Positions 30,142 through 38,225 of a DNA stretch of 44,484 nt are shown in pieces. The notes beneath the pieces are model-generated. The model was given only the letters and a program-made list of their open reading frames with translations, was not told the origin of the DNA and searched no databases. Positions within the stretch are counted from its first letter, which is position 1. Every line of letters begins with the position of its first letter. Position numbers and translations under genes: made by a program. Source of the DNA: a virus; the IMG/VR virus record IMGVR_UViG_3300032893_000102, positions 1 through 44,484 of that record, one strand, 5' to 3'.

Positions 30142-31707
30142 TTATCCAAAGTCTACGTCAGATCCGACTCCCTTAGCCTTAAGGACATTTCTAAATTTCC
30201 TGGCTGCGGTCCAATCCTTCCTCGCGACACGGCAGTGAAAGGTAACGGCAAGGGCGTCGGCTTGGTCTGGCGACTTAATGCCCCGCTTCTTCATCTTTTC
30301 TTTGGATTCAAGCTTTTGTTTTTGCTCTTTTCCCATGTACTCATACTCTGGGGCGACGAGCTGCTCGACGAGATTACGATCTTCTTCTCTTTGATTTCCA
30401 AGCATCGCGCCGTTTAACCACTCCCTCATCCTCGCCCAAAGTTCTGTTCGGTGATCAAAATACTGGGGATCGTCGGGGGAAGAGCCAAACTCCACCTCGA
30501 AAACCTTATACCCCATTTCCCTGAGACGATCGATGATTCCGGTCCCGGCGCCAGAGTCGATAAAGACCGCGTCTGGGTTAAACTGCTCAATCAGCTCGGC
30601 GCACTTGTTTGCGACTTGCATATTGTCAGCCCCCTTCATGATCACAGTCGGAAAGCTACGGGCGTCCCGTCCTTGTCTAAAGCGGATAACGGTATCGTCA
30701 TCTCCAAACCGCGCTGGATCGACACCCATACAAAGCGGAGCGTAATCGTCCGTTCGTTCAAGTTCACGTAAGCAGGCGTCAGCCACAGCTGCTCGGCTAA
30801 TGAACTGGCGGTCACCTGTGGCCGGGAATTCTCCTTTAACCTCGACCCTGGCTTCACGCGAATCCTCCCCGTATTTGGTAATGATCTCATCATAAACAGC
30901 CCGGTCCACACCATCAACGAACCGCGAGTCAATCTTTCTGGTTTTCCAGAAGGTGCAGTGGGGGTGGGTGTGAAAACAATCATAAAACGGCCCCGAGTTA
31001 GACCGTGGGTTTGAGAAACAAAACCAAAAGCGATTGACGGATCTCTCGGTAAAAAACCCCTCCGTTACCGTCCAAATCGGACCGGGAATACCAGAGGCCT
31101 CATCAAAGATGACCATCATTCCGGCTGGGTTATGGGCTCCGGCAAACGCGTCAGGGTTATCTTCATTCCAAAGCTCTCCCCTAGCGTAGTAATACTGATC
31201 GTCAATCTTTAGCTGTTCTTTTAGGGATTTTGCAAACCACGGGGCAGGCATTAAGCCCTTTTGAATGCGGTCAAACCAGTAGGAGTTAATCGCGAGCGTT
31301 AGCCACTTTCCGATTTCTCCAAAGGTTTTATTTGTAAGTTGAGAATCTGTATTGGCCGATAAGATGACCGTACTTCCAAGCTGAGTTGAAAGCTGCCAGA
31401 GGGTAAGCCATGCGACAAGAGTAGATTTACCAGGGCCTCGTCCTGAGCTAATCGCGCACTTATAAGTTTTAGGATCTTGTCCAGCCGCAAGTCTTCTCTT
31501 GTTTTCCTTGATGAAGTCATAAACCTTAAGCAGTTCTTCTTTCTGCCACTGTCTCGGCCCGCTAATCCCCTCTAGTGGGGTCCTTGCCTCCCCCCACGGG
31601 AAGGCCATCATCACCCAAGCGTAAGGGTTGTCCTTCACGTGCGGAGCCCACATCATCTCCATTAGCTTTTGCGTCTGCTCGACCGGAGGAAGGCTCGCCT
31701 TGCTCAT
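30142..31707 (-). CDS. terL: Terminase large subunit (packaging ATPase-nuclease)
   Basis: Pumps and cuts the DNA concatemer during head filling. About 521 residues. The ATPase half has an adenine-binding QWQKEELL near 54-61, Walker A GRGPGKST near 89-96 and Walker B VIFDEAS near 199-205. The nuclease half has acidic residues in GVDPARFGDDD (about 329-338), FIDSGAGTG (383-391) and PDQADALAVT (480-489), the RNase-H-like triad. The start at 31707 overlaps the upstream frame 31562-31945 by 146 bases; a later start near residue 17 would shorten this. The small subunit candidate is distant (2366-2827). Confidence 0.92.
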   Translation of the reverse strand: MSKASLPPVEQTQKLMEMMWAPHVKDNPYAWVMMAFPWGEARTPLEGISGPRQWQKEELLKVYDFIKENKRRLAAGQDPKTYKCAISSGRGPGKSTLVAWLTLWQLSTQLGSTVILSANTDSQLTNKTFGEIGKWLTLAINSYWFDRIQKGLMPAPWFAKSLKEQLKIDDQYYYARGELWNEDNPDAFAGAHNPAGMMVIFDEASGIPGPIWTVTEGFFTERSVNRFWFCFSNPRSNSGPFYDCFHTHPHCTFWKTRKIDSRFVDGVDRAVYDEIITKYGEDSREARVEVKGEFPATGDRQFISRAAVADACLRELERTDDYAPLCMGVDPARFGDDDTVIRFRQGRDARSFPTVIMKGADNMQVANKCAELIEQFNPDAVFIDSGAGTGIIDRLREMGYKVFEVEFGSSPDDPQYFDHRTELWARMREWLNGAMLGNQREEDRNLVEQLVAPEYEYMGKEQKQKLESKEKMKKRGIKSPDQADALAVTFHCRVARKDWTAARKFRNVLKAKGVGSDVDFG

Positions 31708-31945
31708 CAATCACCCCATCTGCATAAGCATAGATCTCCCACCTATGATCGTAGACCCACCTTAAGGCATCCCGCCAGTCATGCATTTCTTTAAATGCCA
31801 TTAGGTGCGCCATCTGAAACAAAAGCGGTGGAGTTTCTTCAAGCTGCATAATGACCTGATCTGGAACGTCGAGAATTCTCAGCGCTGCCCTACAGCGCAG
31901 GATCTGAGCACCTAGCCTGGGGTCTAGGCTACTCTTCAAAGACAT
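31562..31945 (-). CDS. Unknown protein overlapping the start of the terminase
   Basis: The frame from ATG 31945 encodes 127 residues. The first 85 look like a real helical protein (SLDPRLGAQILRCRAALRIL, then FKEMHDWRDALRWVYDHR). The last 42 lie over the start of the large terminase in another frame and are glycine/aspartate-rich, as in shadow translation. In the place upstream of terL one expects a small terminase subunit, but no DNA-binding motif is evident. It also overlaps the preceding gene by 17 bases. The real product may be the helical part plus a poorly conserved tail. Confidence 0.55.
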   Translation of the reverse strand: MSLKSSLDPRLGAQILRCRAALRILDVPDQVIMQLEETPPLLFQMAHLMAFKEMHDWRDALRWVYDHRWEIYAYADGVIDEQGEPSSGRADAKANGDDVGSAREGQPLRLGDDGLPVGGGKDPTRGD

Positions 31946-32201
31946 GAAGCATAGTCTTTCCAACCTCGGCCTTCGCCTCAAACGAGCCAATATATCTGGT
32001 CACGTTAAATCTTTGGGGGACCTCTTTGCCATCGGCAAAAATCTTTAACGTTCTGCGCTGTAGGGCGTGTCCATCTTCAATCAGAATCCACATGCAGGGC
32101 TTTTCGTCCCAGGTTCCAAACATTAAAATTTCGCTATTAAATGGGATCGATAGCGTTTGCGCTGGCTCTAGCTCAAGATCAAATCGTTTAACGGACTTCA
32201 T
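31929..32201 (-). CDS. DUF7352-like small protein
   Basis: The 90-residue protein contains IPFNSEILMFGTWDEKPCMW then LIEDG and RYIGSFE...LHVFEE, which agrees with the small DUF7352 family found in phages, of unknown function. It is probably a compact beta protein. The start overlaps the radical SAM stop by four bases (ATGA), so translation is coupled, though a functional link is not shown. Confidence 0.65.
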   Translation of the reverse strand: MKSVKRFDLELEPAQTLSIPFNSEILMFGTWDEKPCMWILIEDGHALQRRTLKIFADGKEVPQRFNVTRYIGSFEAKAEVGKTMLHVFEE

Positions 32202-33325
32202 ATAAAACTCAAATGCTCCGGAGGGTTGCCAACGGCGGGTGGCAATGAGCCACCCTTTTTGAAGTGGTCTAGGGCTTCATTTACCTTGTGCTGGAGGCAA
32301 AGCGAGCCGCACATGCTTTGCGCGTTGAAGTTCGGCGATGCAAGGTAGTTGACGACCTCCCAGTACCTCTCGCCTCGTACCATTTCTTTAAAGCTCTCTC
32401 TAACGATGTTGCCAATGTGGAATTTCTTATACTGTTCGTTGAAAAGCATGCCACAAGGCGCAACGAGTCCTGACCCGGAGAGCTGAATGAGAAAAGGCGG
32501 GCCGTAGCATCTTTGATAGGAACGCTTACCCTTATCTCCGATCTTTGACCATTTGGCACTAACTTGATACGTGCTCGTTGAGTAACCTTCCGCTTCCTTA
32601 AGCTTGCCGTAGAGCGTTTCGTAGCCATCGTAGTTAACTCCTAACTTTCCATCTTCATCATCTGAACAATGTTTAATTACCAGATAATCAGCCCCAAGCT
32701 CAAGCCCAAGCTTGGTGAGGGGGATGATTTGATCCTCAAACTCAGGCATCAGCACCATTTGAAGGCCTATCGTGCATGATAGCCCTCTTTCTTTTTTGAC
32801 TCTAACCATGGTACGGATATTTTCGCATACCCGCTCGAAGAATCCGTCTTTGACCCCCATGATCTCCTTGTATCGCTCCTTTTCTCCGGCAGTAATGTTG
32901 ACACGGAAATAAGTAAGACACGGTAGAATATCTGAAATTTTTCTTTCATCGAGAAGGTAAGAATTGGACCCAACAGCCATAGCAATGCCTTTAGAGTGGC
33001 CATACTGAATAGTATCAACGAAACAGGGATTAAGAGTGGACTCGCCATCAGAAACGAGAGAAACTCCCTTAACGCCAATCTCAGCCGCGTCATCTAAAAA
33101 TCTCCTCATCACGTCCTTGGTTATTGGAAACCCCTGGTTCTCTTGCAAAATCGCGTAGCAATATCGGCACGCATAGTTACAGGTTCGATTTAGGGCCATA
33201 TCAACCGTGATCGGAGCGATCTTTTCGCCCCTCTCCCAGGCGTCGACCCGATCCTTCCACCAGCCTATTTTCGTCCCATCGAGGATCAGTTTTTCATGAA
33301 GAGGTTCGGTGGCTGGATTTAGCAT
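32198..33325 (-). CDS. Radical SAM protein with SPASM-like C-terminus
   Basis: The signature CNYACRYCY (C49, C53, C56 from the start used) binds the 4Fe-4S cluster that cleaves S-adenosylmethionine to a radical. The following fold has GVKGVSLVSDGESTLNP, the usual glycine-rich SAM contact. The C-terminal third has cysteines in YQRCYGPPF, VAPCGM and MCGSLCLQH, which resembles a SPASM auxiliary-cluster domain, used on peptide or sugar substrates. ATG 33325 is chosen; a TTG at 33427 would add 34 plausible residues but overlaps the upstream frame by 134 bases. It lies after the aminotransferase and before a DUF7352 gene. Substrate unknown, probably linked to the sugar cassette. Confidence 0.8.
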   Translation of the reverse strand: MLNPATEPLHEKLILDGTKIGWWKDRVDAWERGEKIAPITVDMALNRTCNYACRYCYAILQENQGFPITKDVMRRFLDDAAEIGVKGVSLVSDGESTLNPCFVDTIQYGHSKGIAMAVGSNSYLLDERKISDILPCLTYFRVNITAGEKERYKEIMGVKDGFFERVCENIRTMVRVKKERGLSCTIGLQMVLMPEFEDQIIPLTKLGLELGADYLVIKHCSDDEDGKLGVNYDGYETLYGKLKEAEGYSTSTYQVSAKWSKIGDKGKRSYQRCYGPPFLIQLSGSGLVAPCGMLFNEQYKKFHIGNIVRESFKEMVRGERYWEVVNYLASPNFNAQSMCGSLCLQHKVNEALDHFKKGGSLPPAVGNPPEHLSFI

Positions 33326-33578
33326 GAAGCGTATTCCTTTGAATTCTTCGGTTCTTATCTTCCTTTGATTCGAGCCTAAGATCAATGGGCCTTTTGGTGA
33401 AAAGCTGAAGATTTCTTTCAAGCCCAATCATGCTTCTGCCAAAGTCAGGATATGATGGGTTTTGCTCGTAGGATAGCACCCATCTAAACCCATCAACTTT
33501 AACCACCAGGACGTCGTCTTGTAGACCCATTTGCACACAGGCCGACGTAAGCATCGTTTGCGCCTCAAACTGGGTCAT
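33294..33578 (-). CDS. Unknown 94-aa protein between aminotransferase and radical SAM
   Basis: Starting MTQFEAQTMLTSACVQMG at 33578, it has a strand-rich centre (VLVVKVDGFRWVLSYEQNPS) and a basic helical end (ESKEDKNRRIQRN). It overlaps the aminotransferase stop by 14 bases and the radical SAM start by 32. I recognise no family. It may be an accessory of the radical SAM enzyme, by position only. Confidence 0.6.
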   Translation of the reverse strand: MTQFEAQTMLTSACVQMGLQDDVLVVKVDGFRWVLSYEQNPSYPDFGRSMIGLERNLQLFTKRPIDLRLESKEDKNRRIQRNTLHAKSSHRTSS

Positions 33579-34692
33579 ACATAAATTCCTTAACCTTATC
33601 GATCGCGTAATCCTGCTCTTCCCTCGATAGATGCTCATCGACTGGCAAAGAAATGACTCTTGCCGCCTGACGGTAGGCCACCGGGAAGTCGTCTTGCGCG
33701 AGCCCTGAATATTCTAACACGCCCTGAAGCGGGATTGGATAATGAACCTTCGCCTCAATGCCATTGTCTTGGAGCCATTCTAAAAGCCTATTTCTAATGG
33801 TATAATCAACCTCAAACATGTAGAGGTGAAAGCATTGTTTGACGTGCTCTCTCCTTGGGGCAAGAGATATGCCCCTTACGTCCTTGAGGTTTTGATCATA
33901 GTAGCGTGCATTTTCACGCCGCCGACCTGTAGTCTCCTTCGTTTCAGAGATCAAAAAATTCCCCACAATCGCCTGAAGCGAATCAAGCCGAGAGTTGCAC
34001 CCAAAACCAAATATTGGGTGAATCTCGTCCCGGTTTTTAAGACCGTGGTTGCGATAAAGCCTAAGCCTGCGGTTTAAATCCGCATCGTTGGTCGCAATCA
34101 TCCCTCCGTCACCCCAGACGTTCAGGTTCTTAAGGGGATGAAGCGAAAAGGCGCCAGCCGCGCCAAACGTTCCACAGCACTGGCCCTTAAATTCGGCAAG
34201 CACACCCTGGCAGGCATCCTCAACCACCGGAAGGCCATACTTATTTGCCACATACATCACCTGCTCCATCTCACAGGGCTCGCCGGTAAAATGCACGGGA
34301 ACTATGGCTTTCGTTTTCTTGGTTATGGCTCGCTCAATAAGATTCGCATCCAGAGTGTACCAAGGAGACATGTCCACAAAACGTGGTACAGCAAAAAGCT
34401 CAGCAATAGCACCAGCGCTGGCCACGAATGTGTTTGCGGCAGTGATGACCTCATCACCTGGGCCAACTCCACAAGCACGAAGAGCCAAACGAATAGCGTC
34501 AGTGCCGTTAGCAACACCAATAGCATGCTTGGCCCCAATAAGACTTGCAAACTTCTGCTCAAACGCCTCAACCTGAGGCCCAAGGGTAAAGTCCCCAACC
34601 TCCAGAAGTTTTTTAAAGCCTTCGTAAATAGGATGCCCTGGTTCCATGCAGCCTGCAAATTTTTGTGGTAAATAACTGTATCTTACCTTCAA
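33565..34692 (-). CDS. DegT/DnrJ/EryC1/StrS sugar aminotransferase
   Basis: A PLP-dependent enzyme that puts an amino group on a keto-sugar nucleotide. The 375 residues have the full family pattern: GVANGTDAIRLALRACGV (59-76), D159 in VVEDACQG holding the PLP ring nitrogen, and the catalytic lysine K188 in FSLHPLKNLNVWGDGG. The length is typical. It overlaps the preceding epimerase by four bases and acts after it in a likely operon. Such enzymes serve amino-sugar synthesis for LPS, capsules or glycoproteins. The exact sugar cannot be read from sequence. Confidence 0.9.
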   Translation of the reverse strand: MKVRYSYLPQKFAGCMEPGHPIYEGFKKLLEVGDFTLGPQVEAFEQKFASLIGAKHAIGVANGTDAIRLALRACGVGPGDEVITAANTFVASAGAIAELFAVPRFVDMSPWYTLDANLIERAITKKTKAIVPVHFTGEPCEMEQVMYVANKYGLPVVEDACQGVLAEFKGQCCGTFGAAGAFSLHPLKNLNVWGDGGMIATNDADLNRRLRLYRNHGLKNRDEIHPIFGFGCNSRLDSLQAIVGNFLISETKETTGRRRENARYYDQNLKDVRGISLAPRREHVKQCFHLYMFEVDYTIRNRLLEWLQDNGIEAKVHYPIPLQGVLEYSGLAQDDFPVAYRQAARVISLPVDEHLSREEQDYAIDKVKEFMYDPV

Positions 34693-35645
34693 AGGCCCAG
34701 CTCCTTCATGCGTTTGATGTTATAGTAAATTGAATTGTTTATCGGATCTTTAAACAAATCTTTTCTAAAAGCGCCAAGGATGTCATCGATCGCCTCAGTG
34801 ATGCCAAACGTCGGCTTAAAAATGCTAGAGATCTTGTTTGAGTTTACGTGGTATGATCTTCGGTCCACAACCGGCCTATCTTCAATCTGGCAAGGGATGA
34901 CCTCGCGGATTTGCTCGGCGATATGAAATAGGCTCTTGTTTTCAAAGCCGACGTTAAAGACCTGGCGGTCCACATCTTTTTCATTGGCATTAAGAATCGC
35001 AATGTAGGCCTCGCACATATCATCGATATGGATGTTTGGCCTTAGTTGCTCTCGGCCAAAAAGGGTGATCCTTTTATTCACAATCGCCTGAATCGTTAAA
35101 ACGTTGACGACCAGATCAAACCTTTGTCTTGGGGAATATCCGCAAACCGTCGCTGGTCTTAAGATCGTCCACGCCCCTCCGGTTCCATAAGATTGGAGCC
35201 AAGATTCGCAGGCTAGCTTATACTTTGAATAATCGGTGATTGGACTCTTTGGTGAGCCTTCGATAACGTCTGGGCGATCTGAGATCCCATAAACGCTAGA
35301 GCTAGAGGCGTAAATGAACCTCTTGACGTTACACTCGTTTACGACCTTGATCAGATCCTTAAAGCAAGTATAATTTATTTCTTTCCCAAGCCCAGGGTTC
35401 ATATCAAAGCTTGGATCGTTGGACACGCAGGCAAGATGAATAACCGCGTCCTGGCCAGAAAATGCCGCTCTCAAATCATCGATGCTTCTAATGTCGCCCT
35501 GGATTTTTGTGATCTTCTTGTTGTTTAACAGATGATCGCCAAACCAAAATGTATCTAAAACAGTGACGTCGTGACCGTTCAGCAAGAGCTTGTGGCTTAA
35601 AACGGTTCCGACATATCCGGCTCCGCCAGTGATTGCTATCTTCAT
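34689..35645 (-). CDS. NAD-dependent sugar epimerase/dehydratase (SDR), first
   Basis: An extended short-chain dehydrogenase acting on nucleotide sugars. Rossmann motif TGGAGYVG (residues 6-13) binds NAD(P), YASSSSVYG contains the serine of the active site, and Y139-x3-K143 (YSKYK) is the catalytic pair. The 318-residue length is usual. The substrate pocket segment RPATVCGYSPRQRFD resembles enzymes that act on heptose or deoxyhexose nucleotides. It overlaps both neighbours by four bases. Possible reactions are 4-epimerisation, 4,6-dehydration or reduction. Confidence 0.88.
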   Translation of the reverse strand: MKIAITGGAGYVGTVLSHKLLLNGHDVTVLDTFWFGDHLLNNKKITKIQGDIRSIDDLRAAFSGQDAVIHLACVSNDPSFDMNPGLGKEINYTCFKDLIKVVNECNVKRFIYASSSSVYGISDRPDVIEGSPKSPITDYSKYKLACESWLQSYGTGGAWTILRPATVCGYSPRQRFDLVVNVLTIQAIVNKRITLFGREQLRPNIHIDDMCEAYIAILNANEKDVDRQVFNVGFENKSLFHIAEQIREVIPCQIEDRPVVDRRSYHVNSNKISSIFKPTFGITEAIDDILGAFRKDLFKDPINNSIYYNIKRMKELGL

Positions 35646-36625
35646 GAGAGGTATTTAAACCAACTTTCTGTTGCCTTTTCGATTTTTTCTTTTGTCCAAA
35701 GCGGGGCGTTTTTATACTTTGGGATTTCCCCCCGCATTATCTCAACGCCCTCTTCAAAGCTCACCCTAGGCTTCCATCCGAGCTGATCCACAATCAGCGT
35801 GATGTCGGCATGCGTGATCCTCGGCTCTCCCGGCCGATCGGGAATGTGAATAAAATCTTTAGCCCCAAGCAATAGCGCAAGCTCGTTTACTGATCTTGGA
35901 TTTCCAGATCCAACGTTATAGCTACCCTCGCATCCCCGTGCCGCTAAAACAAAGGCCTCAACAACATCTGAGATGTAAACGAAGTCTCTTAGCTGCTTTC
36001 CGTCGCCTACAATTGTTAAGGGCAGGCCATTTGCAAGCTGAGATAAGAACACGCCAAACACCGCCCCATAGGCACCAGAGGTTCTATGCCTTGGGCCGTA
36101 GGCGTTAAAAATTCTCAGCGACGTCGTTGGAAGGTTATAAACATAGCTCCAGTGATTGACATAGTAATCGCCGATAAGCTTCGTTAGAGCATAGGGATGA
36201 AGCGGCCTTGCTTCACATCGCTCGCTCGTTGGATACTCGCTAGGAATACCGTACATGCTCGATGAGGCGGCGTAGATGAAGCGCTTTATCTTAAGCTTTC
36301 TCGCTAGCTCTAAAACCCTTATCGTTCCAGTCACATTGGTCTTGTGGTAATCTAGCGGCCTCTCGATTGACGGGATGAGATCAGCCTTCGCTGCCAGATG
36401 AAATATCCACTCCGTGCCATTTAAAATAGGGCCATGATCCATTAGCTCACCGTTGATATTGCCAAGGATCATGTGAAATCTTGGGCTTTTTGTCGCGACG
36501 CTTAGATTATTCACCTTGCCGTTTGAAAGATCATCGATTCCGACAACGTCATGCCCATCTTCAATGAGCCGATCGCAAAGATGGCTTCCGATAAAACCAG
36601 CCGCTCCGGTGACCAGACATTTCAT
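35642..36625 (-). CDS. NAD-dependent sugar epimerase (SDR), second
   Basis: Like its downstream neighbour it is an extended SDR: TGAAGFIG (residues 6-13), AASSSMYG, and YALTK with Y145 and K149. FNAYGPRHRTSGAYGAVF and VGDGKQLRDFVYISDV fit UDP-glucose/GlcNAc 4-epimerase relatives. It is 327 residues. As the first gene read leftward from the 54-bp divergent spacer, it is probably the leader of the aminotransferase branch. The two SDRs are not close copies of each other, so they likely catalyse separate steps. Confidence 0.88.
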   Translation of the reverse strand: MKCLVTGAAGFIGSHLCDRLIEDGHDVVGIDDLSNGKVNNLSVATKSPRFHMILGNINGELMDHGPILNGTEWIFHLAAKADLIPSIERPLDYHKTNVTGTIRVLELARKLKIKRFIYAASSSMYGIPSEYPTSERCEARPLHPYALTKLIGDYYVNHWSYVYNLPTTSLRIFNAYGPRHRTSGAYGAVFGVFLSQLANGLPLTIVGDGKQLRDFVYISDVVEAFVLAARGCEGSYNVGSGNPRSVNELALLLGAKDFIHIPDRPGEPRITHADITLIVDQLGWKPRVSFEEGVEIMRGEIPKYKNAPLWTKEKIEKATESWFKYLS

Positions 36626-36679
36626 GAAACCCCCAAATAAGGTTTTGACTTAAGGCCAAGCCATGGTCAAATTGTTTTT
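36626..36679. promoter_or_regulatory. Divergent promoter spacer of the sugar cassette
   Basis: Only 54 bases separate the outward genes. On the + strand TTGACT is followed after 17 bases by CAAATT, a fair -35 and weak -10, putting transcription start close to the ATG at 36680, so that message could be nearly leaderless; no ribosome site is seen before that ATG. Both branches must be switched from here unless read-through from 41 kb supplies one of them. Confidence 0.3.
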
Positions 36680-37294
36680 ATGCAAGACACCAGGGATCGC
36701 AACAAATATTTTACCGCCGAAGACATCAACACCTATCTGAGCGATTATTCTAAGGCCATTCGCCTTGGTTTATCTAAAATAAACCGAAAGAACATGGTTG
36801 CGGCGCAGAACGTCCTTAGGCTAACGGCCCTAAGTGGCGGAAGGATCTTTGTTGGCGGAAACGGTGGGTCCGCCGCCATCTCAGATCACCTCAAGTGTGA
36901 CTTTAGCAAAGGAACAGATGACGGACACGGCGGAAATCTCGTTGTTCATTGTCTATCAAACTCAATGGCTCTTTTTTCTGCGATAGGAAACGACTTGGGC
37001 TATGAAAGAACTCTCGATTATCAGTTAAGCTTGTCAAAGGTTAATGTTAAAGACGCTGTCATCCTTATTAGTAGCTCTGGAAATAGCCCAAATATCACCA
37101 ACTGTTGTTCTTATGCCAAGCGCTTTGGCGCAACAGTCATTGGTCTCACCGGCTTTGACGGAGGATGCCTTAAAGAAAAGTGCGACATCTCTCTTCACGT
37201 TCCGGTTGATAACTACGGCGTCGTTGAAGATTGTCACCAGGCGCTGATGCACGTTTTTGCCCAATACTACTGGTTGAGTTCAAATGAGAGATAA
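36680..37294 (+). CDS. SIS-domain phosphosugar isomerase, GmhA-like
   Basis: A 204-residue single SIS domain: FVGGNGGSAAISDHL near residues 55-69 binds the phosphosugar, and ISSSGNSPN near 127-135 is the second phosphate loop. VEDCHQALMH close to the C-terminus matches the family's conserved Q/H region. The segment after DHL is KCDFSKGT and lacks the AEEL glutamate of enterobacterial GmhA, which marks a distinct subgroup rather than classical sedoheptulose-7-phosphate isomerase. It is the first rightward gene of the sugar cassette. A heptose or other phosphosugar isomerase step is likely. Confidence 0.78.
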   Translation: MQDTRDRNKYFTAEDINTYLSDYSKAIRLGLSKINRKNMVAAQNVLRLTALSGGRIFVGGNGGSAAISDHLKCDFSKGTDDGHGGNLVVHCLSNSMALFSAIGNDLGYERTLDYQLSLSKVNVKDAVILISSSGNSPNITNCCSYAKRFGATVIGLTGFDGGCLKEKCDISLHVPVDNYGVVEDCHQALMHVFAQYYWLSSNER

Positions 37295-38225
37295 AGCAGA
37301 CGACGTGGATCTTTATTTAAAGATCCTTAGAATAAGGATGATCGAAGAAGCTATAGCCAAACGATACAAAGAAGGAAAGATGCGCTGCCCGGTTCATCTC
37401 AGCATCGGCCAGGAGGCCGCTGCCGTTGGGGTTTGCGCGGCCCTTTTGCCTAACGATAAGATGGTGTCAACCCACAGGTCGCACGCTCACTACCTTGCTA
37501 AGGGTGGATCGCTCAAAGGATTGATCGGGGAGCTTTATGGAAAGTCTACGGGATGTAGCCGAGGCAATGGTGGTTCTATGCATCTCATTGACCTTAGTGT
37601 TAATTTTTGGGGTTCTACTAGCATTGTTGGTGGAACTATCCCTGTCGGCGTTGGTTTGGCTTTTGCAGATTATCTTCGAGGAGATGTGTCGACGACGGTG
37701 ATCTGTATTGGCGACGCGGCGATTGAAGAAGGGGTGTTTCATGAGGCGGCAAACTTTGCCTCTCTTCATGACCTCAATGTCATCTTTGTCCTAGAAAATA
37801 ACCTTTATTCCTGCTACACCAACATTAAAAACCGCCAGCCCGATCGCCCGATCTCTGATGTGGCAAGGGCACACAAGCTTTCCTTCCTTCGGACAAAGGA
37901 AAATGATGCTAAAGACATCATGAACTCGGTTTATTCCGTTTGTAGGCCTGCTTTGATTGAGATCCCAACCTATAGATATCTTCAGCACTGTGGGCCGGAT
38001 AAGGATGACGAGCTTGGGTATCGCTCCTATAAGGAAATTTTAAGGTGGAGGCATAAAGATCCGCTCAATGTTAATTACTGCATAGGGCATCCAACCGATG
38101 GAGAACTCGGAAAAATCATCTTGGAAATCGATCAGGCTTTCGCAAGTGCTGAAGAGGCGCCGTTTCCAGATGAGACAGAAATGGGAAAGTATACATATGC
38201 TGAGCTTCAAACAAGCGCTACTTGA
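37284..38225 (+). CDS. Thiamine-dependent dehydrogenase E1 alpha-like subunit
   Basis: The protein belongs to the E1 alpha/transketolase-N family that uses thiamine diphosphate to split 2-oxo acids. The TPP/magnesium motif is GDA at 143-145 with NN at 172-173, exactly 26 residues later, and HLSIGQEAAAVGV and HRSHAHYLAKGG are family features. It is 313 residues, shorter than mitochondrial E1 alpha. No E2 or E3 subunit is encoded, so it is unlikely to be a complete pyruvate dehydrogenase. In a sugar cluster it more likely forms or transfers a carbon unit to a sugar. It overlaps the previous gene by 11 bases and the beta gene by 29. Confidence 0.85.
   Translation: MRDKADDVDLYLKILRIRMIEEAIAKRYKEGKMRCPVHLSIGQEAAAVGVCAALLPNDKMVSTHRSHAHYLAKGGSLKGLIGELYGKSTGCSRGNGGSMHLIDLSVNFWGSTSIVGGTIPVGVGLAFADYLRGDVSTTVICIGDAAIEEGVFHEAANFASLHDLNVIFVLENNLYSCYTNIKNRQPDRPISDVARAHKLSFLRTKENDAKDIMNSVYSVCRPALIEIPTYRYLQHCGPDKDDELGYRSYKEILRWRHKDPLNVNYCIGHPTDGELGKIILEIDQAFASAEEAPFPDETEMGKYTYAELQTSAT

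Noticed and set aside
34138-34671. 177-codon + strand frame over the aminotransferase gene
   Set aside because: Antisense to a well-supported enzyme; no domain or ribosome site.
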